NCBI GenBank assembly: GCA_016207065.1
Contig: JACQQK010000041.1
Location: 1 to 37,975, forward strand
Length of the DNA: 37,975 nucleotides
Source of the DNA: Nitrospinota bacterium
GTDB taxonomy: Bacteria; Nitrospinota; Nitrospinia; Nitrospinales; JACRGP01
Direction of reading: 5' to 3'
Shown here: piece by piece, positions 7,469-16,313 of the stretch
How the letters are laid out: every line of letters starts with the position of its first letter
How positions within the stretch are numbered: the stretch's first letter is position 1
Notes under the pieces: generated by a model
What the model saw: the letters and a program-made list of their open reading frames with translations, nothing else
Databases searched by the model: none
Told to the model about the DNA's origin: nothing
Position numbers and translations under genes: made by a program

Positions 7469-9477
7469 GGTTGTTTCTCGAGTTCGTTAATCAGTTGCAA
7501 TGATTCCCTCAGAAGTTCGCCGGGAAGATCGCCGTTTCCCGGGGCCGAGGCGTATTGAAGGGCCTCGCATTTTTCCAGCAGACGGCAGGCCGACAGCGCC
7601 TGTTCTTCCCGGAAATTCCGTTCCTTCAGTCTGGCCTCGACTTCCCTGGGCGTGCAGGCGGTCCCCCGCAGGTCCAGTTTGTCGCCGACGTATTCCCGCA
7701 GGGTCTTTGAAATCTCTCGCGCGAACTCTTTCGACGCCGGCGCGCGCGCGGAAATATGCTCCAACCGCTTTCTGGCTAGTTTGTAGGCCCCTCGGCTCCG
7801 GTAAAAAGCCGGGTCGTATCGCAAACGCAGTCTGTGGCCGCGGTAAAGATACGCCGTCAGGAACAAGATCGCGGGCGCCAGCAAACCGCCCGCATAAAGG
7901 ACAATCTTCCCGGCGGTCAACCTCTTGTCTTTAAAATCCTCCAAACTGGCATGGATGGGGAAGATGTCTTTGCCGAGGGCCTTGATCTCCTCTGTCCGCC
8001 GGGGTCGTTCCAGGTCCCCGGATTCGACTGCATTTAATTTCTCGATATTTTTGGATGACCGCGCCAACAGGTTTAACGGTTTGGTCTCCCGAGAGATGTA
8101 TTTCCTCCGCGCCGGATCGAAATATGTCAGGAGGATGGGCGGTATGCGGCTCTCCCCTTCGGCCAGGGGGACCAGCGCGAATTTAAAGGTCTTTTCTCCG
8201 GAAATTTTATCGCCCGCGATTTCCTGCTTGAACTGGGGTTGGTCCGGGTACACCTTGAACTTGTCCGCGAGCTCCGGCGCGGGCGCGGGGATGTCCTCGA
8301 CGTTGCCCTTGCCGGAAATGGTCACGGTCAAGGTGGAACTGTCGCCGAATTCGACTTCGTTTTTTCCGAGCGCGGCGGAGATGCCGAATTCTCCGACCAG
8401 GTTCGAAAATCCCATTGGTTTCCCTTCCTCCGGCAACGGCAGTACTTCAAGAGGTATGGCCTTGGCGCGCACGGTCTTATGCTCGGTCCCTAGACGCCCT
8501 CCAAGGAACGGGTCGTTGAGGAACATGGAAAACGGGTCCCCGCCCGGTATCCGCCGGCCTTCCCGATAAACGACGTCGAGGTCCACCATGGCGGGCGGGA
8601 TTTCCATTTTGCCCGGCTGGTTGGGAAACAACGCCACGGAGTATTCATGTACCTGGTAGTCGAGTCCATTGAGCGTTTGCCGGTACTCCTTGTCCTTGCC
8701 AAGGTCCTCTTTCCGGAAGTTGTCGTACGATATATTGAGGTTGAGGTTCCTGATATCGACCCTTCTAAACAGCCTGAAGGTCAGGGTGATTTGTTCGTTG
8801 ACGTAAGGCCGGCCGTTGGAAACGCTCATCTCGGCAAACACCGGGAGGTCTTTCGACCCCGACGGCTCGGAGGGCTCCATGACTTGTACCGTTATGGGTT
8901 GGGTGGCGTAGGTATTTCCTCCCGCCGTCACGGTCGCCGGATTTATGGTGAAAGAGCCCTTCCGCAACGGCGTCAGGCGGTAATTGAACGTGACGGAGGA
9001 TTTCATGTTCATGTTGACGATTTGCACCGAGGAGGACGTCCCCATCGACTGCACGCGGAAATCGGGCATGTCCGGAAGCTGGGGCGGAGGGGAGTTCCGC
9101 GCCCCGGATACGGTAATGGAAAGGGCGATGGAGTCCTCCAGGGAGGCATCCGTCTTGTCGACGGTCGCCGAGACGCTTATGTCCTCGGCGTCGGCGGGCA
9201 GAGGCAATAAAGATAAAAACGCCAGACAGAAGCAAAAAATGAATGCGCTAACAGGAACGCAAAATAGACGGCAACTACGCCTTTCTTTCGCCCCATGAAA
9301 ACGCGATGCCTTTACCCCCTTGCAAAGGGGGTAAGGGGGATTCAGGGATGAACTGATGTAATGGAAACAGATGGAGAATCCCCCCAGCCCCCTTTGCAAG
9401 GGGGAGCGGTATTTGTTCCAAATCTTCTCGCCGCGGGGTGAATGGAATATACCTGTCATCATATTCAGGTTCGCCAT
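7465..9477 (-). CDS. batD: BatD-like protein with uncertain 5' end
   Basis: A large exported protein with Ig-like beta-rich repeats (for example the EDISVSATVDKTDASLEDSI region) and, near the C-terminus, one membrane helix (LTAGKIVLYAGGLLAPAILF) with a cytoplasmic tail containing LREYVGDKLDLRGTACT. Such features and the batC-D-E order identify BatD. The open frame starts at ATG 9477, but about 35 of the first codons fall inside a nested palindromic repeat (9312-9413). A good signal peptide (RRSCRLFCVPVSAF, later LPLPADA) begins only after the repeat and has no in-frame start codon of its own. An ATG at 9296 in the neighbouring frame would read through a signal peptide starting MGRKKGVVAVYFAFLLAHSF and join the BatD frame if the A6 run at 9234-9239 were A7. 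The real start is therefore unresolved. Confidence 0.8.
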   Translation of the reverse strand: MANLNMMTGIFHSPRGEKIWNKYRSPLQRGLGGFSICFHYISSSLNPPYPLCKGVKASRFHGAKERRSCRLFCVPVSAFIFCFCLAFLSLLPLPADAEDISVSATVDKTDASLEDSIALSITVSGARNSPPPQLPDMPDFRVQSMGTSSSVQIVNMNMKSSVTFNYRLTPLRKGSFTINPATVTAGGNTYATQPITVQVMEPSEPSGSKDLPVFAEMSVSNGRPYVNEQITLTFRLFRRVDIRNLNLNISYDNFRKEDLGKDKEYRQTLNGLDYQVHEYSVALFPNQPGKMEIPPAMVDLDVVYREGRRIPGGDPFSMFLNDPFLGGRLGTEHKTVRAKAIPLEVLPLPEEGKPMGFSNLVGEFGISAALGKNEVEFGDSSTLTVTISGKGNVEDIPAPAPELADKFKVYPDQPQFKQEIAGDKISGEKTFKFALVPLAEGESRIPPILLTYFDPARRKYISRETKPLNLLARSSKNIEKLNAVESGDLERPRRTEEIKALGKDIFPIHASLEDFKDKRLTAGKIVLYAGGLLAPAILFLTAYLYRGHRLRLRYDPAFYRSRGAYKLARKRLEHISARAPASKEFAREISKTLREYVGDKLDLRGTACTPREVEARLKERNFREEQALSACRLLEKCEALQYASAPGNGDLPGELLRESLQLINELEKQP
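9312..9413. repeat. Nested palindromic repeat, family A, copy 1
   Basis: Two small hairpins (CCCCCTTGCAAAGGGGG and CCCCCTTTGCAAGGGGG) flank the outer inverted parts GTAAGGGGGATTC and GAATCCCCCC, so the whole element is palindromic. A diverged copy lies at 17005-17094. It overlaps the apparent start of batD. Confidence 0.75.
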
Positions 9478-9525
9478 AGTAACCCAGGTTTACAAATCCA
9501 GCCGGGTTTCATCGATGGGGCTCCG

Positions 9526-10371
9526 TTACCAGTCGTTGCCGGGGTTTTCCTTCTTTGATGGGTCCTGTTGAATCTGGGCTTGAACGAGTTTTTTGGGGTC
9601 CTCGGTCAGCGACCGCAACCATTGCTCCGCTTCTTCCTTGGTCATGGAACCTTTTCCCCGGGCGGATTGGGGCAGGCGCTGGGACTCGTTGCCGGCCAAA
9701 CCCTGGCCCGGTTTGTTTTGGTCCCGCTCGCCTTTTCCGGATTTGTCCTGCCGGTCCTTTTTTTCCGGACCGCCGTTTTCGTTTTTATCCTTCGCGTCCT
9801 CGCTCTTGTTCGGGCCGGATTTGGAGGAGGAATTGTCCTGTCCGCCCTTGCCCTTTTGCGGACCTTCGTCCTTTTTGTCCTGACGGTCCCGTTTTTTTCC
9901 GTTCTCTTGTTGTTGCCGCTTCTTGAGTTGCTCGCGCGCGAACTCCAGGTTGAACTTGGAGTCCATGTCGTTGGGGTCGAGCTTCAAGGCTTCCTTGTAG
10001 GCGGAAACCGCTTCATCGAGCTTGCCCAGGCGGAAAAGAGCGTTGCCGGCGTTGTACAGGGATTTTTGTTTCAAGGTCGAGTCGGCGGCGGTCGTCTTGA
10101 AGTAGGCGTGCACGGCTTCATCGAATTTTCCCAGCTTGTAGGCGCTGTTTCCGAGGTTATAGGCGAGGCGGGGGTCGCCGGGCCGGTCCGCCTGGGCGTC
10201 TTGAAACAGTTTCGCCGCGTTTTCGTATTCCTGCCGGTTGTAGCTGGAAACGGCCTCCCGGATTTTCGCGTCCGGCGATTCGCCCAAGGCCATGCCGGGA
10301 ATAAACGCGGCCATCAGCGCCCACAGCCATAAGAATTCGAAACGGTTTGGTTTGAAACCAGGCGTTTTCAT
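9526..10371 (-). CDS. batC: BatC-like TPR protein
   Basis: 281 residues with a signal peptide (hydrophobic run ending MALGESPDAK). TPR repeats cover about residues 35-150 (NRQEYENAAKLFQDAQ, LAYNLGNSAYKLGKFDEAV, LYNAGNALFRLGKLDEAVSA). A Lys/Gln/Asp/Gly-rich disordered stretch covers about 150-235, and a short acidic C-terminus carries MTKEEAEQWLRSL. This architecture is that of BatC. It is first in a minus-strand batC-D-E operon, 48 bp before the batD frame. The usual upstream partners (MoxR ATPase, DUF58, batA, batB) are absent; the next gene upstream is an ABC1 kinase. Confidence 0.8.
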   Translation of the reverse strand: MKTPGFKPNRFEFLWLWALMAAFIPGMALGESPDAKIREAVSSYNRQEYENAAKLFQDAQADRPGDPRLAYNLGNSAYKLGKFDEAVHAYFKTTAADSTLKQKSLYNAGNALFRLGKLDEAVSAYKEALKLDPNDMDSKFNLEFAREQLKKRQQQENGKKRDRQDKKDEGPQKGKGGQDNSSSKSGPNKSEDAKDKNENGGPEKKDRQDKSGKGERDQNKPGQGLAGNESQRLPQSARGKGSMTKEEAEQWLRSLTEDPKKLVQAQIQQDPSKKENPGNDW

Positions 10372-10666
10372 GCGATCTTGTTAGAGCGCCCAACAAAATA
10401 AACCATTTGGCTCGACCCTCAAATTACTCCCCTCCCTTGACCGGGGAACGCCCCGGAGCGGGATGGCCAAGCCCGGATTGCCCCCGATGACTCCCATTCG
10501 CCATCGGAGCCGAGCCTATTGCCCACCGGGGGCGCCCCGGTGTCATCGCCGCGTCGCCTCCGGACGCTTGCCCGGCTTTTCACCCCCACCCGACCTCCCC
10601 CTTCAAGGGGAATGAAAAAAGGTTAGGAGAATCCCGCGTTTCAGGCCTGCCGTTGTTATTGAGCCG
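10372..10666. other. GC-rich intergenic region with multiple hairpins upstream of batC
   Basis: 295 bp without a credible gene. It contains two perfect hairpins, CCGGGG-AACG-CCCCGG (10441-10456) and CACCGGGG-GCG-CCCCGGTG (10524-10542), a family-B repeat copy (10576-10620), and other GC-rich arms between them. The batC promoter should lie near 10372-10420, but no convincing -35/-10 pair is seen. Confidence 0.6.
10576..10620. repeat. Family-B intergenic repeat, copy 1
   Basis: It starts CTTTTCACCCCCACC and continues with CTCCCCCTTC and AGGGG, then an A-rich end. The same order and nearly the same bases occur at 25466-25515. Confidence 0.6.
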
Positions 10667-12214
10667 TTATTCCAACCAGACGCGGACATAGCGTTGGGGA
10701 TCTTTAAGTTCGAACACCTCCTGGGGCAGGAACCCGGAACGGGCGATGCGCCGCTGGATCTCGACCAGGTCGATGTTCTGGCGGTCGATGGATTCCTTGA
10801 CGGGGGGGTCGATGACGTCCTCGAGGTTCTCCGCCACCCGCGCGGGCATGGTCAGCCGCACTTCACTGCCGCCGGGCTTGATCACGTGCACCTTCAAATA
10901 GGCCGCGACGCCGCTGAACTTCGGGGCCGGACGGGAGGCCGGCAACGAATCGGGGATGACGATCTGGCGGGCGGCGGGATACAGTTCCGAGCAGAGGTTG
11001 TTCATGATGAACCGCCACGGGAGCGGGGTCTGCAAGCGTTTCAGCATGGCGGTCAGTCCGTACAAGGTGCGCATCATGAAGATGAGCCCGGCGGGCGCCG
11101 CCGAGCGGAACCACCATTTCAACTCTCCGGCGATATTGTCGAAGCGTTCGCTGATTTTCCAGTCGTCCATGTTGTATGGGGCGTCCGTGGTGAACGGGTC
11201 GAACAGCACGCCGAGCAGGGCCGGCAGGACGGGCCGCAAATCCTCCAGCTTTTCCGGGTCGAACCCCAATGCCGCGAGACACGCGGCGGGATCCAGCGGC
11301 TCGCGATACTGCAAGGCCAGGATGATGCGCAGGAGGGTCAATTTCATGTTCTCCGGGATTTTCAGGACGCTCCCGTAATCGTAAACGATCAGCGCGTACT
11401 CCTCCCGTCCCATCCGGCGGAAGGCGAAGTTGCCGGGATTGGGGTCCGAGTGCACCAGTCCGTGGAAGAACAACATGTACAGGCAATGACGGAGCGTGGC
11501 GCGGGCCATCGACCGGCGTTCGGGGAGGGACATCTTTTCGGCTGTGTCCAGCGAAATCCCGTCCTCGCGCGCCTGGACGATGACGTTCGGACGGCACAGG
11601 TCGGGGAAAACTTCCGGGACGACGACGTCCTTCAAGGGCGCGGCCAACTCGCGATACCTTTGTTGATGCCGCATTTCGGATTCGTAGTCCAGTTCCTCGG
11701 AAAAATTCCGCCAAAAGACGTCGCGGTATTCCTCCAGATGGAAACCCCAGCGGGCCACGGGTCCCACCTTGGGCATCCAGCCGAACAGTTCGAGTTCCGC
11801 CTCCACCGACCGGGCTATGTCGGGGAACCGGACCTTCACCGCGACCTCCCGGCCGTTCTTGAGGCGCCCGAAATGGACTTGGCCCAAGGAAGCGGGTTTG
11901 CCGTTTTTCTCCAGGGAACGGAGGACCTTGCCGTAGGGAACGCCCCAGGCCTTCTCGAGTATTTCGACCGCTTGAGCGAACGGCAGGGGGGGAATCGCGT
12001 CGTTCAGCGCTTGCCGCAGTTCGTCGTCCTCGCCGCCCAGAGTCATCATCTGGCCGACCTTGGCGGGCAAACCGCGGGCCTTGCCCAGCAATTCGACGAG
12101 ATAATGTTTTGCCCGCTCCCGGTTTTCCTCGTCCGGGGCGGCGCGGATGTCCCGCGCGGCCAGTCCCGCCCTGGCGAGAGTCAGACCGCGTTTTAAAATG
12201 GAGAGGAGCTTCAT
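10667..12214 (-). CDS. ABC1/UbiB-family atypical kinase
   Basis: 515 residues from ATG 12214; the frame also reads back to a TTG at 12223 that overlaps the stop of the upstream gene. GAGG at 12218-12221 supports ATG 12214. Family motifs in order: KVGQMM (the KxGQ motif, about residue 52), PASLGQVHFGRL (Ala-rich/Gln loop, about 107-118), VAVKVRFPD (nucleotide-binding Lys, about 125), HSDPNPGNF (catalytic loop, about 255-263) and YDYGSV in place of DFG. Members bind ATP and support quinone biosynthesis or lipid homeostasis; with no ubi or men gene nearby, the exact target is open. The start lies 5 bp after the M16 protease gene, so they form one operon. No membrane segment is evident at the C-terminus, unlike E. 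coli UbiB. Confidence 0.85.
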   Translation of the reverse strand: MKLLSILKRGLTLARAGLAARDIRAAPDEENRERAKHYLVELLGKARGLPAKVGQMMTLGGEDDELRQALNDAIPPLPFAQAVEILEKAWGVPYGKVLRSLEKNGKPASLGQVHFGRLKNGREVAVKVRFPDIARSVEAELELFGWMPKVGPVARWGFHLEEYRDVFWRNFSEELDYESEMRHQQRYRELAAPLKDVVVPEVFPDLCRPNVIVQAREDGISLDTAEKMSLPERRSMARATLRHCLYMLFFHGLVHSDPNPGNFAFRRMGREEYALIVYDYGSVLKIPENMKLTLLRIILALQYREPLDPAACLAALGFDPEKLEDLRPVLPALLGVLFDPFTTDAPYNMDDWKISERFDNIAGELKWWFRSAAPAGLIFMMRTLYGLTAMLKRLQTPLPWRFIMNNLCSELYPAARQIVIPDSLPASRPAPKFSGVAAYLKVHVIKPGGSEVRLTMPARVAENLEDVIDPPVKESIDRQNIDLVEIQRRIARSGFLPQEVFELKDPQRYVRVWLE

Positions 12215-12219
12215 GACCC

Positions 12220-15084
12220 TCAACGCATGGCTTGACGGTTCTTGCGGGCGGTGAATTGCGAGACTTCTCCCAGCACGCCTTGGGGGACCGGCTCCTCGTT
12301 GTTCTTGGCCCGGATCAGGATCGCCAAACGCGGGGAGTCGGGGCTTTGAAACAACGTCCGGGCGAATTCCTTGAGGTCTTCCTTCTTCAAGCCTTTCACC
12401 GTCCGGACCAACTTTTTCTTGCGTTGAAAATCCCCCTTCTCCTCGGTGGCGAAATAAAAGAGTTCGCCGGCCGCCTCGGCGATACTGTCGCCTTTCTTCT
12501 CCAGGGACACGACGAGCCCGGCGCGGTGCTTCTCGAACTCCTCGTCGCTCAAGGCGTCGAAAATGTCTCCAGATTTGGCCAGCCAGGTCTCGACGCGCTG
12601 TTTAATCTCAAAGGGGCCGAACGTCGCCGACTGGATCACGAATTCGAAAAACAACCGGTCCTCGAACCGCAGGGGAAAACTCCAGACCACGTATCCCAAT
12701 TGCTGGTTGGTCCGCATCTGGGTGAAGAAATCGGATTCCACGACCGACGCGGCCATCAGCACCTTGGCCTGCAAATCGAACTCGCGTTTCCCGACTTGCA
12801 TGATGTAGGCCAGGGAATTGTTCTGGTCCTCCACCTTTTTGGAAAACTGCACCTTCTCGCCGGGATCGAGGACTCTCACGACCTGCTTGAAGCGGTCTTT
12901 CTCCGGCAGAGGCCGGCTCGCCATGGCGTCCAGCAAGGTCTGGACGCTTTCCAGCGCCTTCTTCTCCGGCCAGTTGCCATGCACCATGCCGGTGACGAAA
13001 ACCCTTTCGTACATTTTTTTTCCATATTCCCGCAAATCGTTCAAGGTCAACGGCGCGAAAGCGTCGATGAGATCGTCCTCGTCGTACTGTTTCTCGAGCA
13101 ACATCAAGGAGGCGTAATACGAACCGCGCGCATACGCCTGGGACAGCTTGCGGTTTTCCAGTCCGAGCACGATGGCTTCCTTGAGGTCCTTGAACTTCTT
13201 GTCGTCGATCTTGAGTTCGACCAGGTTCGCGGCCACCAGTTTGACCAGGTCCGAAATCCTCTCGGAGTATCCCCCCACCGTCAAGACCACTCCTTCCTTG
13301 ACCGCGCTCAGGGCATAGGAAAGCCCCGCCAGTTGTATGGGATAGACTTTTTCGTTCAACCCTTCCAGGACCGCGGCGGTATAGAGCTGGCTGAGGGCGT
13401 TATGGGTCACCGTATCGTAAGTCAGCGGCGTTTCGATGCGGAGGCTCATGTAAACCTTCGGTTGATGGAACCGCTCGTCGAACTTGAACCAGATTTTCGC
13501 GATATCGTCGTTCCGGGCGAGGTGCGGCTCCTCCTCCGCCATCGTCAGATTTTCGGGAATGAAATCGTTTTTGACCGGGTAGCTCAGTCCGTTGATGACG
13601 GGGACGTCCTTCAACTTCCGGAACGCCTCCCCTCCCACTTGCGAGATGGAATATTCCGCCTGATAAAACTTGTCCTTCTTGTCCGCGGGCGCGTCGTTCA
13701 CTTGCACGGTCGCCAGCATATTTTCTGGAGTCAGCGTATCGAGCACGGCCTTACAGGCTTCCGGGTCGAACTTTTTATAAAGATAGGGGAGCGTCTCGAC
13801 GTCCTCAAGCTTGTAGGAATGCATCAGGGCCGCGATTCCCGCCGCGTATCCCATGCCCTCCTGGGGGTCTTTCCAGTCAAAATTGATCTGGGACATGGTC
13901 TGCTCTTCCTTGAAGGTATACTCCTCGATCCCATGCTCCCTGAGCAGTTTGATGTAAGAGAAAACCAGTTCCAGGACCCTCTCGTAACGCTTCACCCCTT
14001 CGCGGGTCAGGGAAATGTTGATATCGAAAGAATTGATGTCCGGGTGACCGTAACCCGCGCCCGCGGACAATCCCAGGGCCAGCCCCTCCTCCTTCAGTTT
14101 CGACAGCAGAGAGCCTTTCCCTTCATGACCGATCAGCGATCCGATCAGATTGGCCGGTTTGCCGTCCTGGCGATCGATAAGCCGTATGGTGGGAAACTCC
14201 AGGATCAGGTGGCGGATGTCCTTGATCGTCTTGATCTTGAGAAACCGGTATTGGTCTTTCAACGGTTTTCGGAATTGCGGATCGATCCTTGGCGGAGACA
14301 CCGGGAAACCGGGAATGGTCTCGAAATATTTTTTTACCAGGAGGGTCTGCTCGTTGAGCGAGAGGTTCGAGATCATGGCCAGCTTCATGTTGGAAGCCGA
14401 GTAATATTTTTTGTAGAACTTCAAAAGCGCGGGACGGTTGTCGCCAGCCAGGGTTTCCTTGTTGCCGGTGGCAAATCGGGCCAGGGGGTGTCCCGGCTCC
14501 GCTATCTGGTCCCTGATGTAATTGGCGCGCCAGCCGTCGTCCAGCTTGTTTTTATCGTGTTCGCTACTGACGGCGTTGACCTCGCGTTCGGCGTATTTTT
14601 TATCGAAAAGCGGTTCCTTGAAAAACTGGCTGAACCGGTCCAGCGCCCCCACGAAGGACTCGTGAGAGGATTGGAAAAAGTAATTGGTGATATTGTCGGC
14701 GGTATAGGCGTTGCTCGCCCCCGAATTTTCGTTCAGGTATTTCTTGAACGATTCGACGTCGGGATACTTCTTCGTTCCCAGGAACAACATGTGTTCGAGA
14801 TAATGGGCCAATCCCATTTTATCGAGGGGGTCGTACAAGGAACCCGTTCCGACCGCCAGACCCGTAGCGCTACGGTGCACGTCGGGGTCGGAAACAAGAA
14901 ACACGGAGAGGCCGTTCTTCAAAACGAGCGTGTGGATTTCCCTTTTCGCGGCATCCGCGACTCCCCAGGCGCCGAAAAAGAGAAAGAGCGATAAAACGAT
15001 TACCTTACGAAACAGGAAGGGTTTGGTTGCGCGCACAAGACTCTCCATAGGTTTATTATTGGAAAGGGGGACAGAAATTCGCAT
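12220..15084 (-). CDS. M16 (pitrilysin/insulinase-like) zinc metalloprotease, exported
   Basis: 954 residues from ATG 15084. A signal peptide is seen (VIVLSLFLFFGAWGVADAA). The inverted zinc motif HxxEH is present as H94-Y-L-E97-H98 (GLAHYLEHMLFLG), with the third ligand Glu175 in VNAVSSEHDKN. The length and the four-domain layout fit pitrilysin/insulysin. The C-terminal half includes a typical inactive M16 domain with NQQLGYVVWS. It should degrade peptides in the periplasm. The promoter at 15094-15123 puts transcription start near 15087, so ATG 15084 would be almost leaderless; ATG 15048 (MESLVRATK) is an alternative without a ribosome-binding site. The ABC1 kinase gene follows directly. The divergent VOC gene starts at 15220. 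Confidence 0.9.
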   Translation of the reverse strand: MRISVPLSNNKPMESLVRATKPFLFRKVIVLSLFLFFGAWGVADAAKREIHTLVLKNGLSVFLVSDPDVHRSATGLAVGTGSLYDPLDKMGLAHYLEHMLFLGTKKYPDVESFKKYLNENSGASNAYTADNITNYFFQSSHESFVGALDRFSQFFKEPLFDKKYAEREVNAVSSEHDKNKLDDGWRANYIRDQIAEPGHPLARFATGNKETLAGDNRPALLKFYKKYYSASNMKLAMISNLSLNEQTLLVKKYFETIPGFPVSPPRIDPQFRKPLKDQYRFLKIKTIKDIRHLILEFPTIRLIDRQDGKPANLIGSLIGHEGKGSLLSKLKEEGLALGLSAGAGYGHPDINSFDINISLTREGVKRYERVLELVFSYIKLLREHGIEEYTFKEEQTMSQINFDWKDPQEGMGYAAGIAALMHSYKLEDVETLPYLYKKFDPEACKAVLDTLTPENMLATVQVNDAPADKKDKFYQAEYSISQVGGEAFRKLKDVPVINGLSYPVKNDFIPENLTMAEEEPHLARNDDIAKIWFKFDERFHQPKVYMSLRIETPLTYDTVTHNALSQLYTAAVLEGLNEKVYPIQLAGLSYALSAVKEGVVLTVGGYSERISDLVKLVAANLVELKIDDKKFKDLKEAIVLGLENRKLSQAYARGSYYASLMLLEKQYDEDDLIDAFAPLTLNDLREYGKKMYERVFVTGMVHGNWPEKKALESVQTLLDAMASRPLPEKDRFKQVVRVLDPGEKVQFSKKVEDQNNSLAYIMQVGKREFDLQAKVLMAASVVESDFFTQMRTNQQLGYVVWSFPLRFEDRLFFEFVIQSATFGPFEIKQRVETWLAKSGDIFDALSDEEFEKHRAGLVVSLEKKGDSIAEAAGELFYFATEEKGDFQRKKKLVRTVKGLKKEDLKEFARTLFQSPDSPRLAILIRAKNNEEPVPQGVLGEVSQFTARKNRQAMR

Positions 15085-15093
15085 GTGAATATT

Positions 15094-15123
15094 ATTATAC
15101 CGGCCCAAAATCCGGATTGTAAA
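15094..15123 (-). promoter_or_regulatory. Sigma-70-like promoter of the M16 protease gene
   Basis: Minus strand: TTTACA (15118-15123), an 18-bp spacer and a perfect TATAAT (15094-15099). Predicted transcription start is near 15087, about 3 nt before ATG 15084. Confidence 0.6.
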
Positions 15124-15219
15124 ATAAATCCCCCTGAATTAAAAAGAATTAAGAATCGGCGGGACGAACCCGTTGAGACCGCAAAAAGCAACCCCTTAAA
15201 CCAGATTGAGGAACCCGGC

Positions 15220-15579
15220 ATGATCGGAAGAATAGCCTTTACTCATTATTGCGTCGCGGACATGGACCGGTCGGTGGATTTCTACCAGAATGCATTGGGG
15301 CTGAAACTCTTGTTCAAGCGCGATGACTGGTCCGAGTTCGAGATCGGAGGTCAACGAATCGCCCTGCGCTTTGTCGATGGATGGAGGGGCAGTTCGAGCG
15401 GCGGGAGCGGGGCTACGGTCTCCTTCCTCGCCGAGCCGATCGAGGGCGCCGTCGACCGGCTTAAAAAGCTGGGAGTGCGGTTTATCGACGAACTCCGCGT
15501 CTATCCCTATGGGAAGCTCGCCTCCTTCATCGACCCCGATGGAAATTCGATAGGACTCTACCAGCCGCCGCCAGCGTGA
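15220..15579 (+). CDS. VOC-superfamily (glyoxalase/dioxygenase-fold) protein
   Basis: 119 residues. The pattern is a single VOC module: the start GRIAFTHYCVADMDRSVDFY (residues 3-22), LGLKLLFKRDDWSEFEIGG (27-45), then SFLAEPIEGAVDRLKKLGVR and the end ASFIDPDGNSIGLYQ. Possible metal ligands are His9 and a Glu/Asp near the C-terminus, but the substrate cannot be told; glyoxalase I, fosfomycin-resistance and dioxygenase types all share this fold. ATG 15220 is supported by GAGGA 8-9 nt upstream; the frame extends further up but without conserved sequence. It is divergent from the M16 protease gene. Confidence 0.8.
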   Translation: MIGRIAFTHYCVADMDRSVDFYQNALGLKLLFKRDDWSEFEIGGQRIALRFVDGWRGSSSGGSGATVSFLAEPIEGAVDRLKKLGVRFIDELRVYPYGKLASFIDPDGNSIGLYQPPPA

Positions 15580-15677
15580 ACGCTGGACCCAACGGGCTTG
15601 TCCCGGAGCCGCCGGGCAAGCGCGAGGGGAACTGTCCGTGGCGATACGCCGCCGCTCCGGCGCGGTCGCCGGCAAAA

Positions 15678-16313
15678 TCAGACGGCGGGCGACCACAGGA
15701 TCTTGTTGAAGTAATAAAACGCCATTGTCAAATACTCATCCAGGAAGAGGTTGTCGAGCGCCGTGTTTTCCCACCAGCGTTCGAACGCTTGAAGATAATT
15801 TTCTTCGGCGGAGACCACGTAGCTCTCGATGCCCGGGCCATCCAGATAGCGGTCCAGATAAAACCGTTTCCTCCGGGTTTTATAATAAGGCGAGTAGAAA
15901 ACCGCGGAATGGATGCCGTTCTCGCGCAACAGTTTCTTTAAGGAGTTGAAGTAAGAAATATCATCCTGGATTCCCGAGGTCCGGTTGAACACGATCAAAT
16001 CGTCGCGCCGGATCCCCCACTTTTCGGCTTTTCCGCGGGCGTCCTCCATGGAATCGGATTTCGGCAAAAACTTCCACCAGTTGACATTGTCGTCCTGGAC
16101 CGACAATACAATTTTCCCGCATCTCCCATCCCGATAAAGCTCCGCGATCTTTTCGGTTATTTTTGAAGCGACCACGGCATCTGCTTTTTCGAAGGGCTGG
16201 TCCACCGCCAGGAATGTCCCTATCCTGTATAAAAGGAACTCCCTGGAACTGAAAACCAACGCCATGGCAATTCCAATCACCAATACAAAACGTCCGATTC
16301 TTTTAAAAATCAT
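15678..16313 (-). CDS. Divergent DUF218 (YdcF/SanA-like) membrane-anchored protein
   Basis: 211 residues with an N-terminal membrane anchor (about 8-30). It parallels the upstream gene: FEKADAVVAS (about 41-50) corresponds to LKKADIVVVS, followed by a GKIVLS strand, a NRTSGIQDDISYFNSL segment in the place of the family's ST-T-N motif, and a C-terminal FERWWENTALDNLFLDEYLTM. It looks like a diverged tandem duplicate, with the Gly-rich loop and the S/T motif altered. DUF218 proteins act at the cell envelope and influence polysaccharide or peptidoglycan intermediates, but their reactions are poorly known. The start overlaps the stop of the upstream paralogue by 4 bp. Confidence 0.65.
   Translation of the reverse strand: MIFKRIGRFVLVIGIAMALVFSSREFLLYRIGTFLAVDQPFEKADAVVASKITEKIAELYRDGRCGKIVLSVQDDNVNWWKFLPKSDSMEDARGKAEKWGIRRDDLIVFNRTSGIQDDISYFNSLKKLLRENGIHSAVFYSPYYKTRRKRFYLDRYLDGPGIESYVVSAEENYLQAFERWWENTALDNLFLDEYLTMAFYYFNKILWSPAV

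Noticed and set aside
10694-12196. A 500-codon plus-strand open frame opposite the ABC1 kinase gene
   Set aside because: It is an antisense shadow of a GC-rich gene whose minus-strand product has all kinase-family motifs.
12232-14994. A 920-codon plus-strand open frame opposite the M16 protease gene
   Set aside because: It is an antisense shadow: the protease on the other strand has a complete zinc motif, signal peptide and family length, and the plus-strand translation shows no domain or realistic composition.
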